A stretch of DNA of 64,000 nt from the NCBI GenBank assembly GCA_027579435.1, contig JANBPK010001041.1, positions 62,001 to 126,000 of the forward strand. The letters are read 5' to 3'. Position 1 is the stretch's first letter. Every line of letters begins with the position of its first letter. The notes beneath the pieces were generated by a model, which searched no databases, was not told the DNA's origin, and saw nothing but the letters and a program-made list of their open reading frames with translations. The translations under genes and the position numbers were made by a program. This document shows positions 37,609 through 48,931 of the stretch, piece by piece. The stretch comes from Candolleomyces eurysporus. Lineage: Eukaryota > Basidiomycota > Agaricomycetes > Agaricales > Psathyrellaceae.

Positions 37609-38706
37609 ACTTTTGGGAAACACAAATCTTAATCGAGATAAACCCGTTGTCGTTTGGAGCCGAGGAACTGAAGCACCGCATTCCTCTTTGGTATAGAACC
37701 CTGCTCTAGTAGCAAGGCGTATACCTCATTTGAGACTCTGTGCGTCTTCGAGAACATTCCACTTGACACCATTGGGGTCCCATGGCCACTGCAGGAAGTC
37801 CATAACTGACGTTCGGGATGGATCAATGTTCATTTCCCATGAGAAAGGCGAAGAACGAACCGATTACAGAGCTGTTCTCTTGCAGGAGGCTTCCATTTGA
37901 GGAGAAATATGCACAAGGACTACTGCTCAATTTCCAACTCTCTGTTGAGGTTTTCTAATCTCAAGATCTCAGGAGGACGATGCACTGCGGGCGCTTTCTA
38001 ACTCAAACATCCTGATACCCAGCGGGTCTGAGGAGCTGTGGCATCAAAGGTACACTGGCAGGTATATTAAGTTCACGTTCCTGGGGGCTCCATTGAACCT
38101 GTCCCATTCAACCCGCAATTCAACTGAAGCGAACAGATTGTTGCCAATGGAACACTGCTCGCGGCTCATCCGATTGCATTGGGGGGACAAGGCCGAGGTG
38201 AAACTGCATCACCGTCTCAGTGACTGGACGTCTTTTTACATCTTATTGGAGTCGCCAGAATGTAGAGCACTGGGACGCGAAAACTGCAGACCAGAGTAGG
38301 AACTATCTGCAAGGGAACCGAAGTTGTCACGCCATGCCACAATAACAAAGCTATCTCGGCAATGCAGCTGTGGCACGCCCCTGTAATGATCGTGAAAGTG
38401 GCGCTGAGGGGTATTAATTATTCGGCTCACATGACATTTTCAAGCGTTCGAACTCATGACTTGGGTGTTGGGCCAGGCAGGGGAAGGAAAGAAAGACTTG
38501 AATACTCCTTTCTGCCACCAAAGGGCCGCCGTGGTCTCCGCGCGGAATGCACCGTCCAGACGACTGATTGAATTGTTTGAGCGTATGTTCCACGATATAC
38601 GCTCTCCATGGATATTCGTTGTAAAATACAGGTACATGTTTACGAGCTCAAGCAAAATCATCCGCTTTTTTTTTGTGTGTGCACCGTCAATTTCCGAATC
38701 CCATTC
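37609..38706. other. Spacer between I66 D and P450 copy 2
   Basis: The first half matches the flank of gene C. From 38339 on, the sequence (CACAATAACAAAGC onward) matches 41510 onward, the 3' flank of P450 copy 3. 38456-38510 matches 12379-12425 in inverse orientation. No gene recognised. Confidence 0.5.
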
Positions 38707-40845
38707 TCACTCTGCTATGCTATGGATGATTTGCTCGGTGGCACTTGACCGGGGCTTGATTACGACTTCGAATGGCAGGGGAACTCTACAACCGATTGGA
38801 TCCATGAGTTACGAGGTTGAGGCAAACAATCCCAAGAACGTACGCAATAGCGCCATCAGTGTACGAAAGCTTGATCTTGACGGGATTCCCTGTTCCATCT
38901 TTAGGAAGAGTGATTTCAAACGTAGAGATGATAGAGGCGATCGCCAGGTACAGTATCTCCATCGCTAGATCTTTTCCGGGACAAATCCTACAAGGATATG
39001 ATATTGATCAGTCGTCTCCCCCGAAGACTATGAGAAGAACTTGCCGTCGACCAAAGCCAAAGGAAAATTCGAGTGGATTAGGTAGATCTTGGTTAAATTT
39101 CCCATTCTTGATGTATCTTTCTGGTTTAAACTCCATTGGATTCTCGAAGACGTCAGGGTCGTGAAGTGCAGCCCTACGGGAAAGATGCAGCGTGTCAGAC
39201 TACTTTCATCGAGAAGCCCGTCGAGCTAGGACGCACCATGCATTACCGATGACGATGGTCCCCTTCGGAATGAAATACCCATCATAGTAGTCGTCTTCCA
39301 TTAGTTTCTGCGGCAAAGCTATGGTACCCGAGTTGGCTTCAGTATCAACTAATAGCACCAATCGGTGGGTAGCGCACCCAGGGGAGCCACTTGACGCCAT
39401 CTCATCACTTCGGCAATGAGCGCCTTGAGATAAATTAGGTCCTCCCTGTCGTCAAAGTCAGGAAGGCGATCGGTGCCAACGACCCTGTCGAGCTCAGCCT
39501 GTGCCTTCTCCTGAGCCTCTGGGTACATTGCCATGGCCATAACAAATATGCTTAGTGCGCCGGTGGTCTACCGCCAGCATAGGTTACTTAAACACGGGTT
39601 GCCAAGGAAGCATCGACACTTACTGTATCCACTCCCGCTTTGAGGTTTGGTTGTCACGTTATTAGTGATGGTCTACCTCGAGCATTGGAAGTGGTACATA
39701 CCAAAATACGAGATACCGAGGGCGACGATCAAGTCCTCCTTGACCTCAGAATACTTTGGGTCGTCCACCTCTGGCAAGGTCTCAACCATTTTGGTCATTG
39801 CGCATGGCTGAATCTCATTCCTTTTCTACAATTTAACCCTTCATGTTAGATTTAGCACTCAAGGACACTGACCAGAACGCACCACCCCATCCATCGCGAA
39901 ATTAAATGGCCGATCCTGGGCACTATAAGTTGCCTGTCGGTAGTACTCCGCCCAACGTTTGAACCCGGCCCCTGGCATCCACCCCGGAACGTACTTGAGC
40001 AAGGGGATGCGGTCAACAAGAAAAGCGCCGGGCAATATGGCAGTCTGGAACGCGTAGTTGACTTCCAAAGCTGTGCTGATGTACGGGTCGTCCTTTGACT
40101 TTGGGTCAAACCCATAGGCAATATTCATAAGAATACCACCGAGAGCACTAGATAGTTAATCTTCAATAGTCTAGGACGGAAACCGAAGACACATTCCGGC
40201 GCTTACTGATGCCTATGACTGTGCTGGTCGCTTGGAGCGCTCAGTAAATGACCCAAGAGCCTCTGAACGTGCCTCCTAATAATGGGATGATACTCGGAGA
40301 TGATCGAGGCGTTGTAAGTTTGATGGAAGAATTTCCGTTGCCTCCTCCATCGTGGATCGGTTGATTCCATGAGTCCGTGATTGCTTTTCCAGTCTAATCT
40401 AAGAGCCAGACAGTCAATATGGGAACACAACAAGCATGTAAGTAACGGGGCACAACGTACAGCTCGATCATCATTGTCGAGTATGGGCGTCCAGAGTATA
40501 TGATAGAGCGCTTATCAAGTAGGTCGCTGATCCTCTTCGACGAGTTGAGCACGAGCAGGGGCTGATTGAATGCTCGAAGAAAGATCATGTCACCTATTTT
40601 CACAGATGAGCGCGTTTTCCGTCGAAAGGTCCTCCCTACATACCATACTTCTTCGCCAATTCATTGTAGACAACCCACGGTTCTTTAGTGGGAATTTCGA
40701 ACAGGTTATGGATGATTGGATAGCCTATCGGACCCGGAGGATATGGTGCCGTTCTCGAACTTCTCTTTTTTCGAAAGAAGAGGGCGGCACTGTATAAGGA
40801 CAGGACCGAAAGGCCCAGCACTATCGCGTCTTTGGCGGAAGGCAT
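38707..40845 (-). CDS. Cytochrome P450, copy 2
   Basis: Apparently intact paralogue of the P450 at 9.7 kb. Anchor MPSAKDAIVLGLSVLSLYSA, hinge TAPYPPGPIGYP, MNIAYGFDPKSKDDPYISTA, PGAFLVDRIPLLKYVPGWMP, I-helix AGVDT/TTG, ExxR as EVMRWRQVAPLG, YYDGYFIPKGTIVIGNAW, FENPMEFKPERYIKNGKFN, and heme exon FGFGRR/ICPGKDLAMEIL. It ends LPFEVVIKPRSSATEQIIHS with TGA at 38707-38709. The intron splitting the heme motif starts with GC (CGACG/GCAAGT) where the other two copies have GT, so it is predicted to be a GC-AG intron. ER membrane monooxygenase; substrate unknown. Confidence 0.85.
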
Positions 40846-42189
40846 GGGAGAGAAGTGACGTCCCCCCATGAAGAAAGCAGGACCCTTTTAACGGCATGCA
40901 GCTCTTTGTGCACAGACCATGGTTAGATGCTTCTTAGCCAAGGCAACATAAACATTTGGGGTGCACGTATCTCCAGAAGAATCAGAAATGTCCAGATATG
41001 GAGGAAGAAGCGCACTAAATGAGTGGAGTGCTAGGAACAGGTTTAGAGTGCCCACGACAATGTCGTTGGGATCAGAAAGTCGTCCAAATTCGCTCACTGA
41101 CCCTCCGAGCCTTACGAGACCATGGGATATGACTCGGAGATAGTGCTCTGAGCAAAATTCGTTCATGAGGGCGGTGGGTGTGTCATGTGGAACGGCAAGG
41201 AAGAAAAAAAAGGCCCAGGTCGTCGTGGTCGTCCATTGGATGACGAGTTTAGAGAGGAAGTCGTACCTATCTTTTGAACTGGGGGAAGGGGTTCACGTGT
41301 AGTTGAAGGGATGTTCCTCCACACTTGGCCATTCGTATGAAGGCAGGCAAAGAGCTCTTTGAACCTTCGGGAAACCTGTGAATATATGAGCTGGGGTAGA
41401 AAGGACGTCCCTTTATATTTTCAGTGCTGGTGATACAAGTTCCGAGGCATTTTGACTCGGGTTCATACACTCAGTTTCCAGGCGCCAAGATGCTGTCGGG
41501 CTGTGCCACAATAACAAAGCCACCTCGGCTATGCAGCTATGGCATGTCCCTGTAATGATCGTAAAAGTAGCGCAGAGGGGTATTAATTATTTGGATCACA
41601 TGATATTTTCATGGGCTCGAATTCCGAACTATGACTTGGGTATTAGGTCAGGCAAAGGAAGGAAAGAAAGGCTTAAAATACCCCTTTCTGCCATCAAACG
41701 CCAACTTTCAAGTTGCTTGGAACCAAATGCATAGCCAGACAACGACGGCCAACTACTAGTCACTCAGCTCTGCCTCGACCTGCCGAAGCGAATTGGAAAA
41801 TTCAGTAGAGTTGATTGTGATAGGAAATCAGGATGGCACTCCCGCATTCCATCTTCAAGATGGGCGACATTGTGCCGAAACTCGACACAAGGCTTGCCAT
41901 AGTCCTCAAGCCATGACAGGATGTTTGAATATGCCGGCAAAATCGGCCTGACCTGATGTAAATAGGCTTGCTTCAGGGAAGACTATGACTTGGGAGGGAG
42001 CTGAGTTACCCCAAGGATTGTCATCAAGGTTCCAATAGTGAGAGTTGACAGCTGGAGGTTGAGTTCTTTCAAATTATGTTTCGCGATATACGGTCACCAT
42101 TCAGATTCGTTGTTAAAATACAGTTATATGATTATGAGCTCAAGCAAATCATCTGCTTTTTTGTGCACTGTCGTTTCCGAGTCCCGTTC
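40846..42189. other. Spacer between P450 copies 2 and 3
   Basis: No gene recognised. It contains the 5' flank of copy 2, one copy of the CCGAG-loop-CTCGG motif (41438-41461), and the start of unit 2 at 41510. About 41760-42050 has no counterpart in unit 1. Confidence 0.5.
41438..41461 (+). repeat. Dispersed hairpin motif, site 2
   Basis: AGTT followed by CCGAGGCATTTTGACTCGG; 5-bp stem CCGAG/CTCGG with a 9-nt loop. Confidence 0.7.
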
Positions 42190-44636
42190 TCACTCTGCTA
42201 TACTATAGATGATTTGCTCAGTGGCACTTGACCGGGGCTTGATTACGACTTCGAATGGCAGGGGAACTCTGCAACCAATCGGATCTATGAGTCACGAATT
42301 TAAGGCAAACGATCCTAAGAACGTACGCAAGAGCGCCATCAGTGTACGAAAGCTTGATCTTGATGGGAGTCCCTGTTACATCTTTAGGAAGAGCGATTTC
42401 AAACGTAGAGATGATAGAGGCGATCTCCAGGTACAGTATTTCCACCGCTAGATCTTTTCCGGGACAAATCCTGCAAGGAGATGATATTCATCAGTCGTCT
42501 CTCCCAAATATGAGAAGAATTTACCGTCGACCGAAGCCAAAAAAAAAAGTCGAGTGGATCAGGCAGATCGTAGTTAAATCTCCCATTCTTGATGTATCTT
42601 TCTGGTTTAAACTCCATTGGATTTTCGAAGATGTCAGGGTCGTGGAGCACAGCCCTACAGGAAAGAGGCAGCGTGTCAGACTACTTTCCATCGAGAAGCC
42701 CGTCGAGCTAGGACGCACCATGCATTACCGATGACAATGGTCCCCTTCGGAATGAAATACCCATCATAGTAGTCGTCTTCCATTAGTTTCTGCGGCAAAG
42801 CTATGGTACCCAAGTTGGCTTCAGTATCGACTAGTGGCAAAAATCCGTGGAGAGCGTACCTAGGGGTGTCACTTGACGCCATCTCATCACTTCAGCAATC
42901 AGCGCCTTGAGATAAATTAGGTCCTCTCTGTCACCAAAGTCAGGAAGGCGATCGGTGCCAACGACCCTGTCGAGCTCAGCCTGTGCCTTCTCCTGAGCCT
43001 CTGGGTACATTGCCATGGCCATAACAAATATGCTTAGTGCACCGTTGGTCTACCGCCACCATAGGTTACTGAAACATGGGTTGCCGAGGAGGCGCCGACA
43101 CTTACTGAATCCACTCCCGCTTTGAGGTTTGGTTGTCACGTTATTAGTGATGGTCTACCTCGAGCATTGGAAGTGGTACATACCAAAATACGAGATACCG
43201 AGGGTGATGACTAAGTCTTCCTTGACCTCAGAATACTTTGGGTCGTCCACCTCTGGCAAGGTCTCAACCATTTTGGTCATTGCGCATGGCTGAATCTCAT
43301 TCCTTTTCTACAGTTCGACCCCTGAGGTTAGATTTAGGGCTCGAGGATCCACTAGCCAAAACGCACCATTCCATCCATCGCGAAATTAAATGGCCGATCC
43401 TGGGCACTATAAGTTGCCTGTCGGTAGTACTCTGCCCAGCGTTTGAACCCTGCCCCTGGCATCCACGCCGGAATGTACTTGAGCAAAGGGATGCGGTCAA
43501 CAAGAAAAGCTCCGGGCAATACGGCAGCCTGGAACGCGTAATTGACGTTCAAAGCTTCGCTGATGTGCGGGTCATCCTTTGACTTTGGGTCAAACCCATA
43601 GGCAATATTCATAAGAATACCACCGAGAGCACTAGATAGTTAATCGTCAATAGTCTAGGACGGAAACCGAAGACACATTCCGGCGCTTACTGATGCCTAT
43701 GACTGTGCTGGTCGCTTGGAGCGCTCAGTAAATGACCCAAGAGCCTCTGAACGTGCCTCCTAATAATGGGATGATACTCGGAGATGATCGAGGCGTTGTA
43801 AGTTTGATGGAAGAATTTCCGTTGCCTCCTCCATCGTGGATCGGTTGATTCCATGAGTCCTTGATTGTTTTTCCAGTCTAATCTAAGAGTCAGACAGTCA
43901 ATATTGGAACACAACACGCATGTAAGCAACGGGGCACAACGTACAGCTCAACCATCATTGTCGAGTATGGGCGTCCAGAATATATGATCGAGCGCTTATC
44001 GAGCAAGTCGCTGATCCTCTTCGACGAGTTGAGCACGAGCAGGGGCTGATTGAATGCTCGAAGAAAGATCATGTCACCTATTTTCACAGATGAGCACATT
44101 TTCCGTCGAAGGGTCCTCCCTAAATACCATATTTCTTCGCCAATTCATTGTAGACAACCCATGGGTCTTTAGTGGGAATTTCGAGCAGATTATGGATGAT
44201 TGGATAGCCTGTTGGACCCGGAGGGTATGGCGCCGTTGTCGAACTTCTCTTTTTTCGAAGGAAGAAGGCGGCACTGTATAAGGCCAGGATCGAAAGGCCC
44301 AGCACTATAACGTCTTTGGCGGAAGGCATGGGAGAGAAGTGGCGTCCTACCATTAGAAAGGCAAAACCCTTTTAACGGCATGCGGTTGTTTGTGCACAGA
44401 CCATGGTTAAGTGCTTCTTAGCCAAGACAACATGAACATTTGGAGGGTATGTATTCCCAGAAGAATCGGAAATATCCAGATATGGAGGAAGAAGCGCACC
44501 AAATGAAAGGAGTGGAAGGAACAGGGCTAGAGTGCCCACGACAATGTCATCAAGATCAGGAAGCCGTCCAAATTCGCTCACTGTCCCTCCAAACCTTACG
44601 AGACCATGGGATCTGATTCGGAGATAGTGCTCTGTC
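41510..44636 (-). repeat. Tandem P450 duplication, unit 2
   Basis: Second unit; homology to unit 1 ends near 44636, just after GGAGATAGTGCTCTG. Confidence 0.82.
42190..44329 (-). CDS. Cytochrome P450, copy 3 (frameshift before heme motif)
   Basis: Near-identical tandem copy of P450-2. MPSAKDVIVLGLSILALYSA, PPGPTGYP, FDPKSKDDPHISEA, EVMRWRQVTPLG, heme part ICPGKDLAVEIL, ending at TGA 42190-42192. The exon leading to the heme motif has a run of ten T's on the coding strand (42539-42548); nine would give LDFFFGFGRR in frame, ten shift it to FFFWLRST. The heme-intron donor is normal GT. Either the extra base is a homopolymer error or this copy lost function recently, as the rest is intact. Confidence 0.75.
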
Positions 44637-44819
44637 TTAGGTGAGCTAGGGCTGCTATAACCCAGCGCGGCTCGTTCTCAATGGTGGGCACGATCGAGTT
44701 GAGTTGAATGCCGGTGATCTTGAAATGAGCAGACTTTGAGGGCATCTTGATATGAAAAACAGATTATCCATTTCGGTTGGGCGATAGAACTCAAGTAGTA
44801 GGTGAATGAGAGTGATTTT

Positions 44820-45275
44820 GATGCCTAGTCTCCCTCTCTTCGGCACCAATCACCGTCTCGTCAGATCCGTAGGTCGTCCATCGAAGGGTCGTCGACGAAG
44901 TCGACACATTTGGGGCGATACAATCTCGCAGACGTGGCATACGCACCCCAACACGTCTAGTCAGTATACCAGAGTCACGATCACTATCAATCACGAGCGA
45001 TAAAAGGTCTGGCTCGACTGTCAGATGGTTCACTGCATGCCCATTATCCCAACAAAACGCCGTATCGCAATGCAAGCACGCAAACGGCCCCGAGCGGGCG
45101 ACCTCACACACCCCACAGCTCAGTACGGGTATCTTGAGACGATCAGTGAGATGAAATATGACCAGGTTAGCTTTCTCGCGACAGTACCCAAAATCTAATG
45201 GCAGTCACCCGTCTTCATTCAGGCGCCTGAACAGCTTGCAAACAATGCACGTTCCAAGCCACAATCTGCTAGGTT
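44820..45275 (-). pseudogene. UBP8 zinc-finger fragment, third copy
   Basis: Minus-strand frame includes CGVCEVARSGPFACLHCDTA, FCWDNGHAVNHL and the KRR-exon region of UBP8, with PRLRDCIAPNVS downstream. It is more diverged than the 34.8 kb pseudogene and lacks the USP domain altogether. It probably belongs to an older round of the same duplication that brought the P450 copies here. Confidence 0.75.
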
Positions 45276-46292
45276 CGCATATTATGCGTAAATACGTGGG
45301 CATGTTGGGATTTCCGGGTCCATCTACTCAGAACCTGGGGATGATCGATGATCTTCGCTCGCTGTTCGTGGTTGTGAGGCGTGACGCGCCCCGGCGTTGG
45401 TTGGCGAAACCAAATAACGGCATCTGGTGCCACATTGATACCGCCATTACCACTTTGCTCACAAGAATCCATGGCCTCCACCACCCCCTCATTGTTACCC
45501 ATTGGCGTCATTCATCCAGGAGAATATAAACATTCGTAGAATCGCTTTACTCCTAATTGCTATCATCCGTGCGTTGGTCTTTGCCGCTTTTTCGATTCGT
45601 TGGCACACTTATATATTCTCGTTTCTGGGCTCACTTTCTGTGGTCTCTTCCCCTGGGCACTAGCCCACACATCACTGGTGACTAATCCCTGTGTACTGCA
45701 CTCCACCAGCCCATACGCTACTGGACACTAATCCTGCTTACTGCACTTGGACACCAACCCGAATCATCGATGCTATTTTAGAATGCCTTTCGGGAAGTCG
45801 TTCTCATGGGCTAACATCGACTGTCTCCATTTTTTTCTTAGTCCGGTAGCGACAGAGGATCTCCAGGGCTTTTCTCAGCGTGGTTTAACTAATGCGCCAG
45901 ATCATTCGTCCTGCGTACCTTGGATCTGGCAGTTGTAACCTTTTTGAGCTCGTCAGCTTGGGGCGTTATAGCTCATCCATCTGTTGCACACCGCTCCTTT
46001 GATTGCAACACTTGATACGTTGCGAGAAGTGGGGTCAAGCGGGCGGGACCGACGGTCCTGGCACACAACCGTTTTTGCCTTGGTTCGAATTCCTCTGCGA
46101 TTCTTGATTCGACTGAAACAATTTTTGGCAACTGCGGATCCCATTTAACCACCGTGCACTAAACCCTGCTTACCACCATACTACCACCGCCGTCCACCAG
46201 CCGGTTTTTATCGATGTCAGGAAATCGAGGCTATTGCCCTTCCTTACTTCCCGCAGCATAAATTCAGACTCTCCGAAAATCGGTAGTGTGTG
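45276..46292. other. Spacer with degenerate ACTAAxCCTG repeats
   Basis: No gene recognised. Three loosely similar units (ACTAATCCCTGTGTACTGCA at 45681, ACTAATCCTGCTTACTGCAC at 45727, and a third near 46158) occur. Their origin is unclear. Confidence 0.35.
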
Positions 46293-46684
46293 ACGACCTA
46301 TCGACGGGGCAGTCTCTTTGACGCTTTCGCTAATATTCCCTTAGACTTCGGTTTTAAATCTGCGGCGGATGACGTGAACTCTGTTTAGCTCAACTCAAAT
46401 ACAACTCCGAACACGACTGGATGATGGGGTTTAAACTGGAAAATCAAAAAGCGAGGGACTGTAAGCCAACGCCTTGAGGAGTCCTACTCGTCTATCGCCT
46501 CTGTCGACAAATCCACCCTATCGGAGCACCCGCCTAGTCCGCAGGATACGTTGATCAAAGAGCCAAGGCCAAAATACAAGCGGAAATCCTCGAGCTCACT
46601 GTGTGATGTCGAGGACGCACCGGTTCCAAATACACCGAAAATATATCCTCGTAATCATGATTCGTCTTTCGAGCTGGAGACCTG
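46293..46684 (+). pseudogene. LRR/SAP-gene relic (N-terminal part)
   Basis: Plus-strand translation pieces match the LRR gene at 17.0-18.7 kb in order: [20 protein letters not shown] then a stop, a stretch like [44 protein letters not shown] and HDSSFELE followed by a stop. Several stops and frameshifts intervene and the LRR part is missing. Confidence 0.75.
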
Positions 46685-47269
46685 ACACGAAAAACTCAGC
46701 TTAAGTGTAAGCCGAACTTAGTGTTCCACAGAATCTTCAACTCCTTCCCAAATCCCCAGTGTTCATATTCTCCACGAAAGTAAATTCGAAAATTTCGAGT
46801 GTATGTGGGCGCCACGACCTCGCGATGGGCGGCGTTACATTTCAATGCCAGTGGCATCTTCCTGGATTGCATCTGTTTGCTCAGCTGTAGGATCGATCTA
46901 AGCGCTGAATAAACGCTGTGATGCGCCCAGATGTCACGCCTTGAACACGAGAAGGGACGGTGAACAGAGACGATGGTGATATGGGGTCTCCAAGAAAAGT
47001 AATCAACAATGGGAGGACCCCTTACTAGGTCATTCTTTGTTTGCTCTTGGCCAGACTCTGTTCAACGGTGCAAGAAGGCACCTATCCTAACGCCATAGCA
47101 GGCTGAATGGCTCTTAGCTTGAGTTGGCAGAGTAGGACGGGGAAACGTAGATCCTATTATTACACCAAACAGTGTGCATTGATGCTAACCATCTAAAACC
47201 GCCATCCTGAAAGATCGTTGTACTGTACAGTCTCTACTAAGATACTAAGAACGAGAGGCGATTCCCTGT

Positions 47270-47521
47270 GCCGGAAAACTCCGACCGGCATGCCCAACAG
47301 AGATTGCGGTGCCGGCCCGTTGGACGGGTAACTCTGCGTTGCCAGCCGTTGGCACGACCAACGGGACTAGCTTTGTCGACAGGAACGTTTACAGCAACGT
47401 CATATCAACGGGGTGCCAACGACTGGTCCAACGCTTGCGGCTTTGGCGGGAACCCAAGCTAGGCTGGCTTCCGTTGCCGAGCGCGGCAACAGCCTCCAAC
47501 GGCGGGTTGGACTTTTCCGAC
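47270..47521. mobile_element. MITE-like element with imperfect TIRs
   Basis: 252 bp bounded by GCCGGAAAACTCCGACC (47270-47286) and, inverted, GTCGGAAAAGTCCAACC (47505-47521 complement), 14 of 17 matching. It is rich in CGTTGG/CCAACG words, with a perfect 7-bp hairpin CCGTTGG-CACGA-CCAACGG (47346-47364). The equivalent place in unit II lacks it. No transposase. The target duplication is not clear; about 25 further bases (47522-47548) are also absent from unit II. Confidence 0.5.
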
Positions 47522-48931
47522 AACTTTTTATTGGCGTTTTGAGATTGTCTTCCCGGAGCCGATCGAGCTCGATAACAACAAGAGCCATAGTCGGCCGTTG
47601 GGACGCAGCTTCCTCCCAACATCGTTGGAGTAGATCGTGCGCGGTGGTTGGCACATTTTCGTATCGATCTAGTCGCGGCCTTACTCCTGTCCCAGACGCT
47701 AGCTCCTCCCATAGAATAAAATTACTTGGGATATGATTATATGGTTGGGATAGCTCGCCTCTTCCGTCCAAAATCTAAACTATATCAGACTATCACTCAG
47801 TAGCAGACGTTCGGACGTACGTACGTGCAGCATGGTTAAGGCGAAGCTGAAAACTTCGGACTCGAAGGTTGGTCTGATGACGTAAATCGCCGACTCCTGT
47901 CTGAGCAATTCTGGAGCACAGTAGCGAGGATTTCTTTGCCCATCCTGTTCACTGGTAAATCCCGTCATTGACTCGAACTTGCTCAAACCAAAGTCGATGA
48001 TCTGCACACGCCCCTCGTCGCTGATCATGATGTTATCCTAGGTAAGGAACACAGTGAGTATCTCTTTTATGGCGGCCGATCCTATCAATCGGCTCCCAGA
48101 ATACTCACTGGTTTTAGATCTCCGTGTATGATTTGGTTTTTATGAAGATACTCCATCCCCTTTGCTGCTTCTAGGACCTAAAAGGGAAATGGATCTCGGC
48201 TCTAACGGCTCACTGGACCACTCAAGAGTAGAACGGCACGCACCATAGACCACCTGCTCTCTGGATGTTCGCTTGCGTAGTCGATGCATCGGTGTCGGAT
48301 CGAGACGCAGACCAAGGCAGGGAGGTCATGGCCGCTAAACACTGTCAGCCCTCTAAACGGGCAGATGTTCTCATGATTTAGCAAGGACCAGACATAGCAC
48401 TCCCTCACAAGTTTCTGTTAAACGGAGATGCTGAGTACACCAGGGACAACGGGCTGGGAGTCCAAGCTCACTCTGATAGCCGATGCCCGATTTTGAGACG
48501 GCGAATGAGGTCCATGCACATGTCTCAGGGCCTTGACAATAACCTGGACAAAGTCGACTACTTTAAGCGCCGTTGGGTACGAAGACTGGAGCCTCACGTA
48601 CCTCTTCCCGTGCTCCATTGTTCGTGAAAAGTCCATAATAAACATCACAAGAAGGCTTCAGGACAGCAGGCCGGCTCTCGACTTGCACTTCAATGTGCTG
48701 CTCAGTGGCAGAACTCAACGCTTCAAGAATCAGCCCACAGCAGATAAGTGGTTCACGCACCAACTTTTCTAGCAGCCACTTGTCGTCAACAAGGTCAAAC
48801 AAAAACGCTGTCTGGTGATCAGTGTTGTTGCACAAAGGAATATACACAGTGCGAAGGCAAGTTGCAAACAGCGCTTTATTGTGTGTGTAAAGGGCTCTCA
48901 GCACCCCTTCTAAAGCGGTAAGCATGGGCAT
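47400..48931 (-). pseudogene. TKL-type protein kinase, degenerate
   Basis: An N-terminal helical region (MPMLTALEGVLRALYTHNKA, KWLLEKLVREPLICCGLILE) is followed by a kinase domain. Parts are KLVRECYVWSLLNHENICPF, AAKGMEYLHKNQIIHGDLKP (HGD catalytic loop), IIDFGLSKFES (DFG), RNPRYCAPELL (APE) and LLQRCWEEAASQRPTM. The glycine loop and the VAxK lysine are not found: the matching place reads QPVVPGVLSI and is followed by a stop. The C-terminus beyond ELDRLRED runs into the MITE-like insertion. I judge it a pseudogene; a pseudokinase is possible. Confidence 0.6.

Larger units (their letters stand above)
34790..38180 (-). repeat. Tandem duplication unit 2 (UBP8 pseudogene plus I66 D)
   Basis: Second copy of 31202-34800 with the internal UBP8 deletion and an extra insertion of about 0.6 kb at 36.0-36.6 kb. 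Confidence 0.8.
38339..41510 (-). repeat. Tandem P450 duplication, unit 1
   Basis: Corresponds to 41510-44636. The coding parts are offset by 3483-3484 bases and look roughly 95% identical by eye. The 5' flanks match up to about 41150/44636. The 3' flanks differ by about 300 extra bases in unit 2. Confidence 0.85.

Noticed and set aside
9704..44329. A full secondary-metabolite gene cluster around the P450s
   Set aside because: No PKS, NRPS, terpene synthase, transporter or cluster regulator is present in the window.
45676..45760. CRISPR-like spaced repeats
   Set aside because: Only two or three poorly matching units in a fungal genome; not a CRISPR array.
46080..46110. GGTTCGAATTCC resembling a tRNA B box
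   Set aside because: It has an extra base and no matching A box or acceptor stem upstream.
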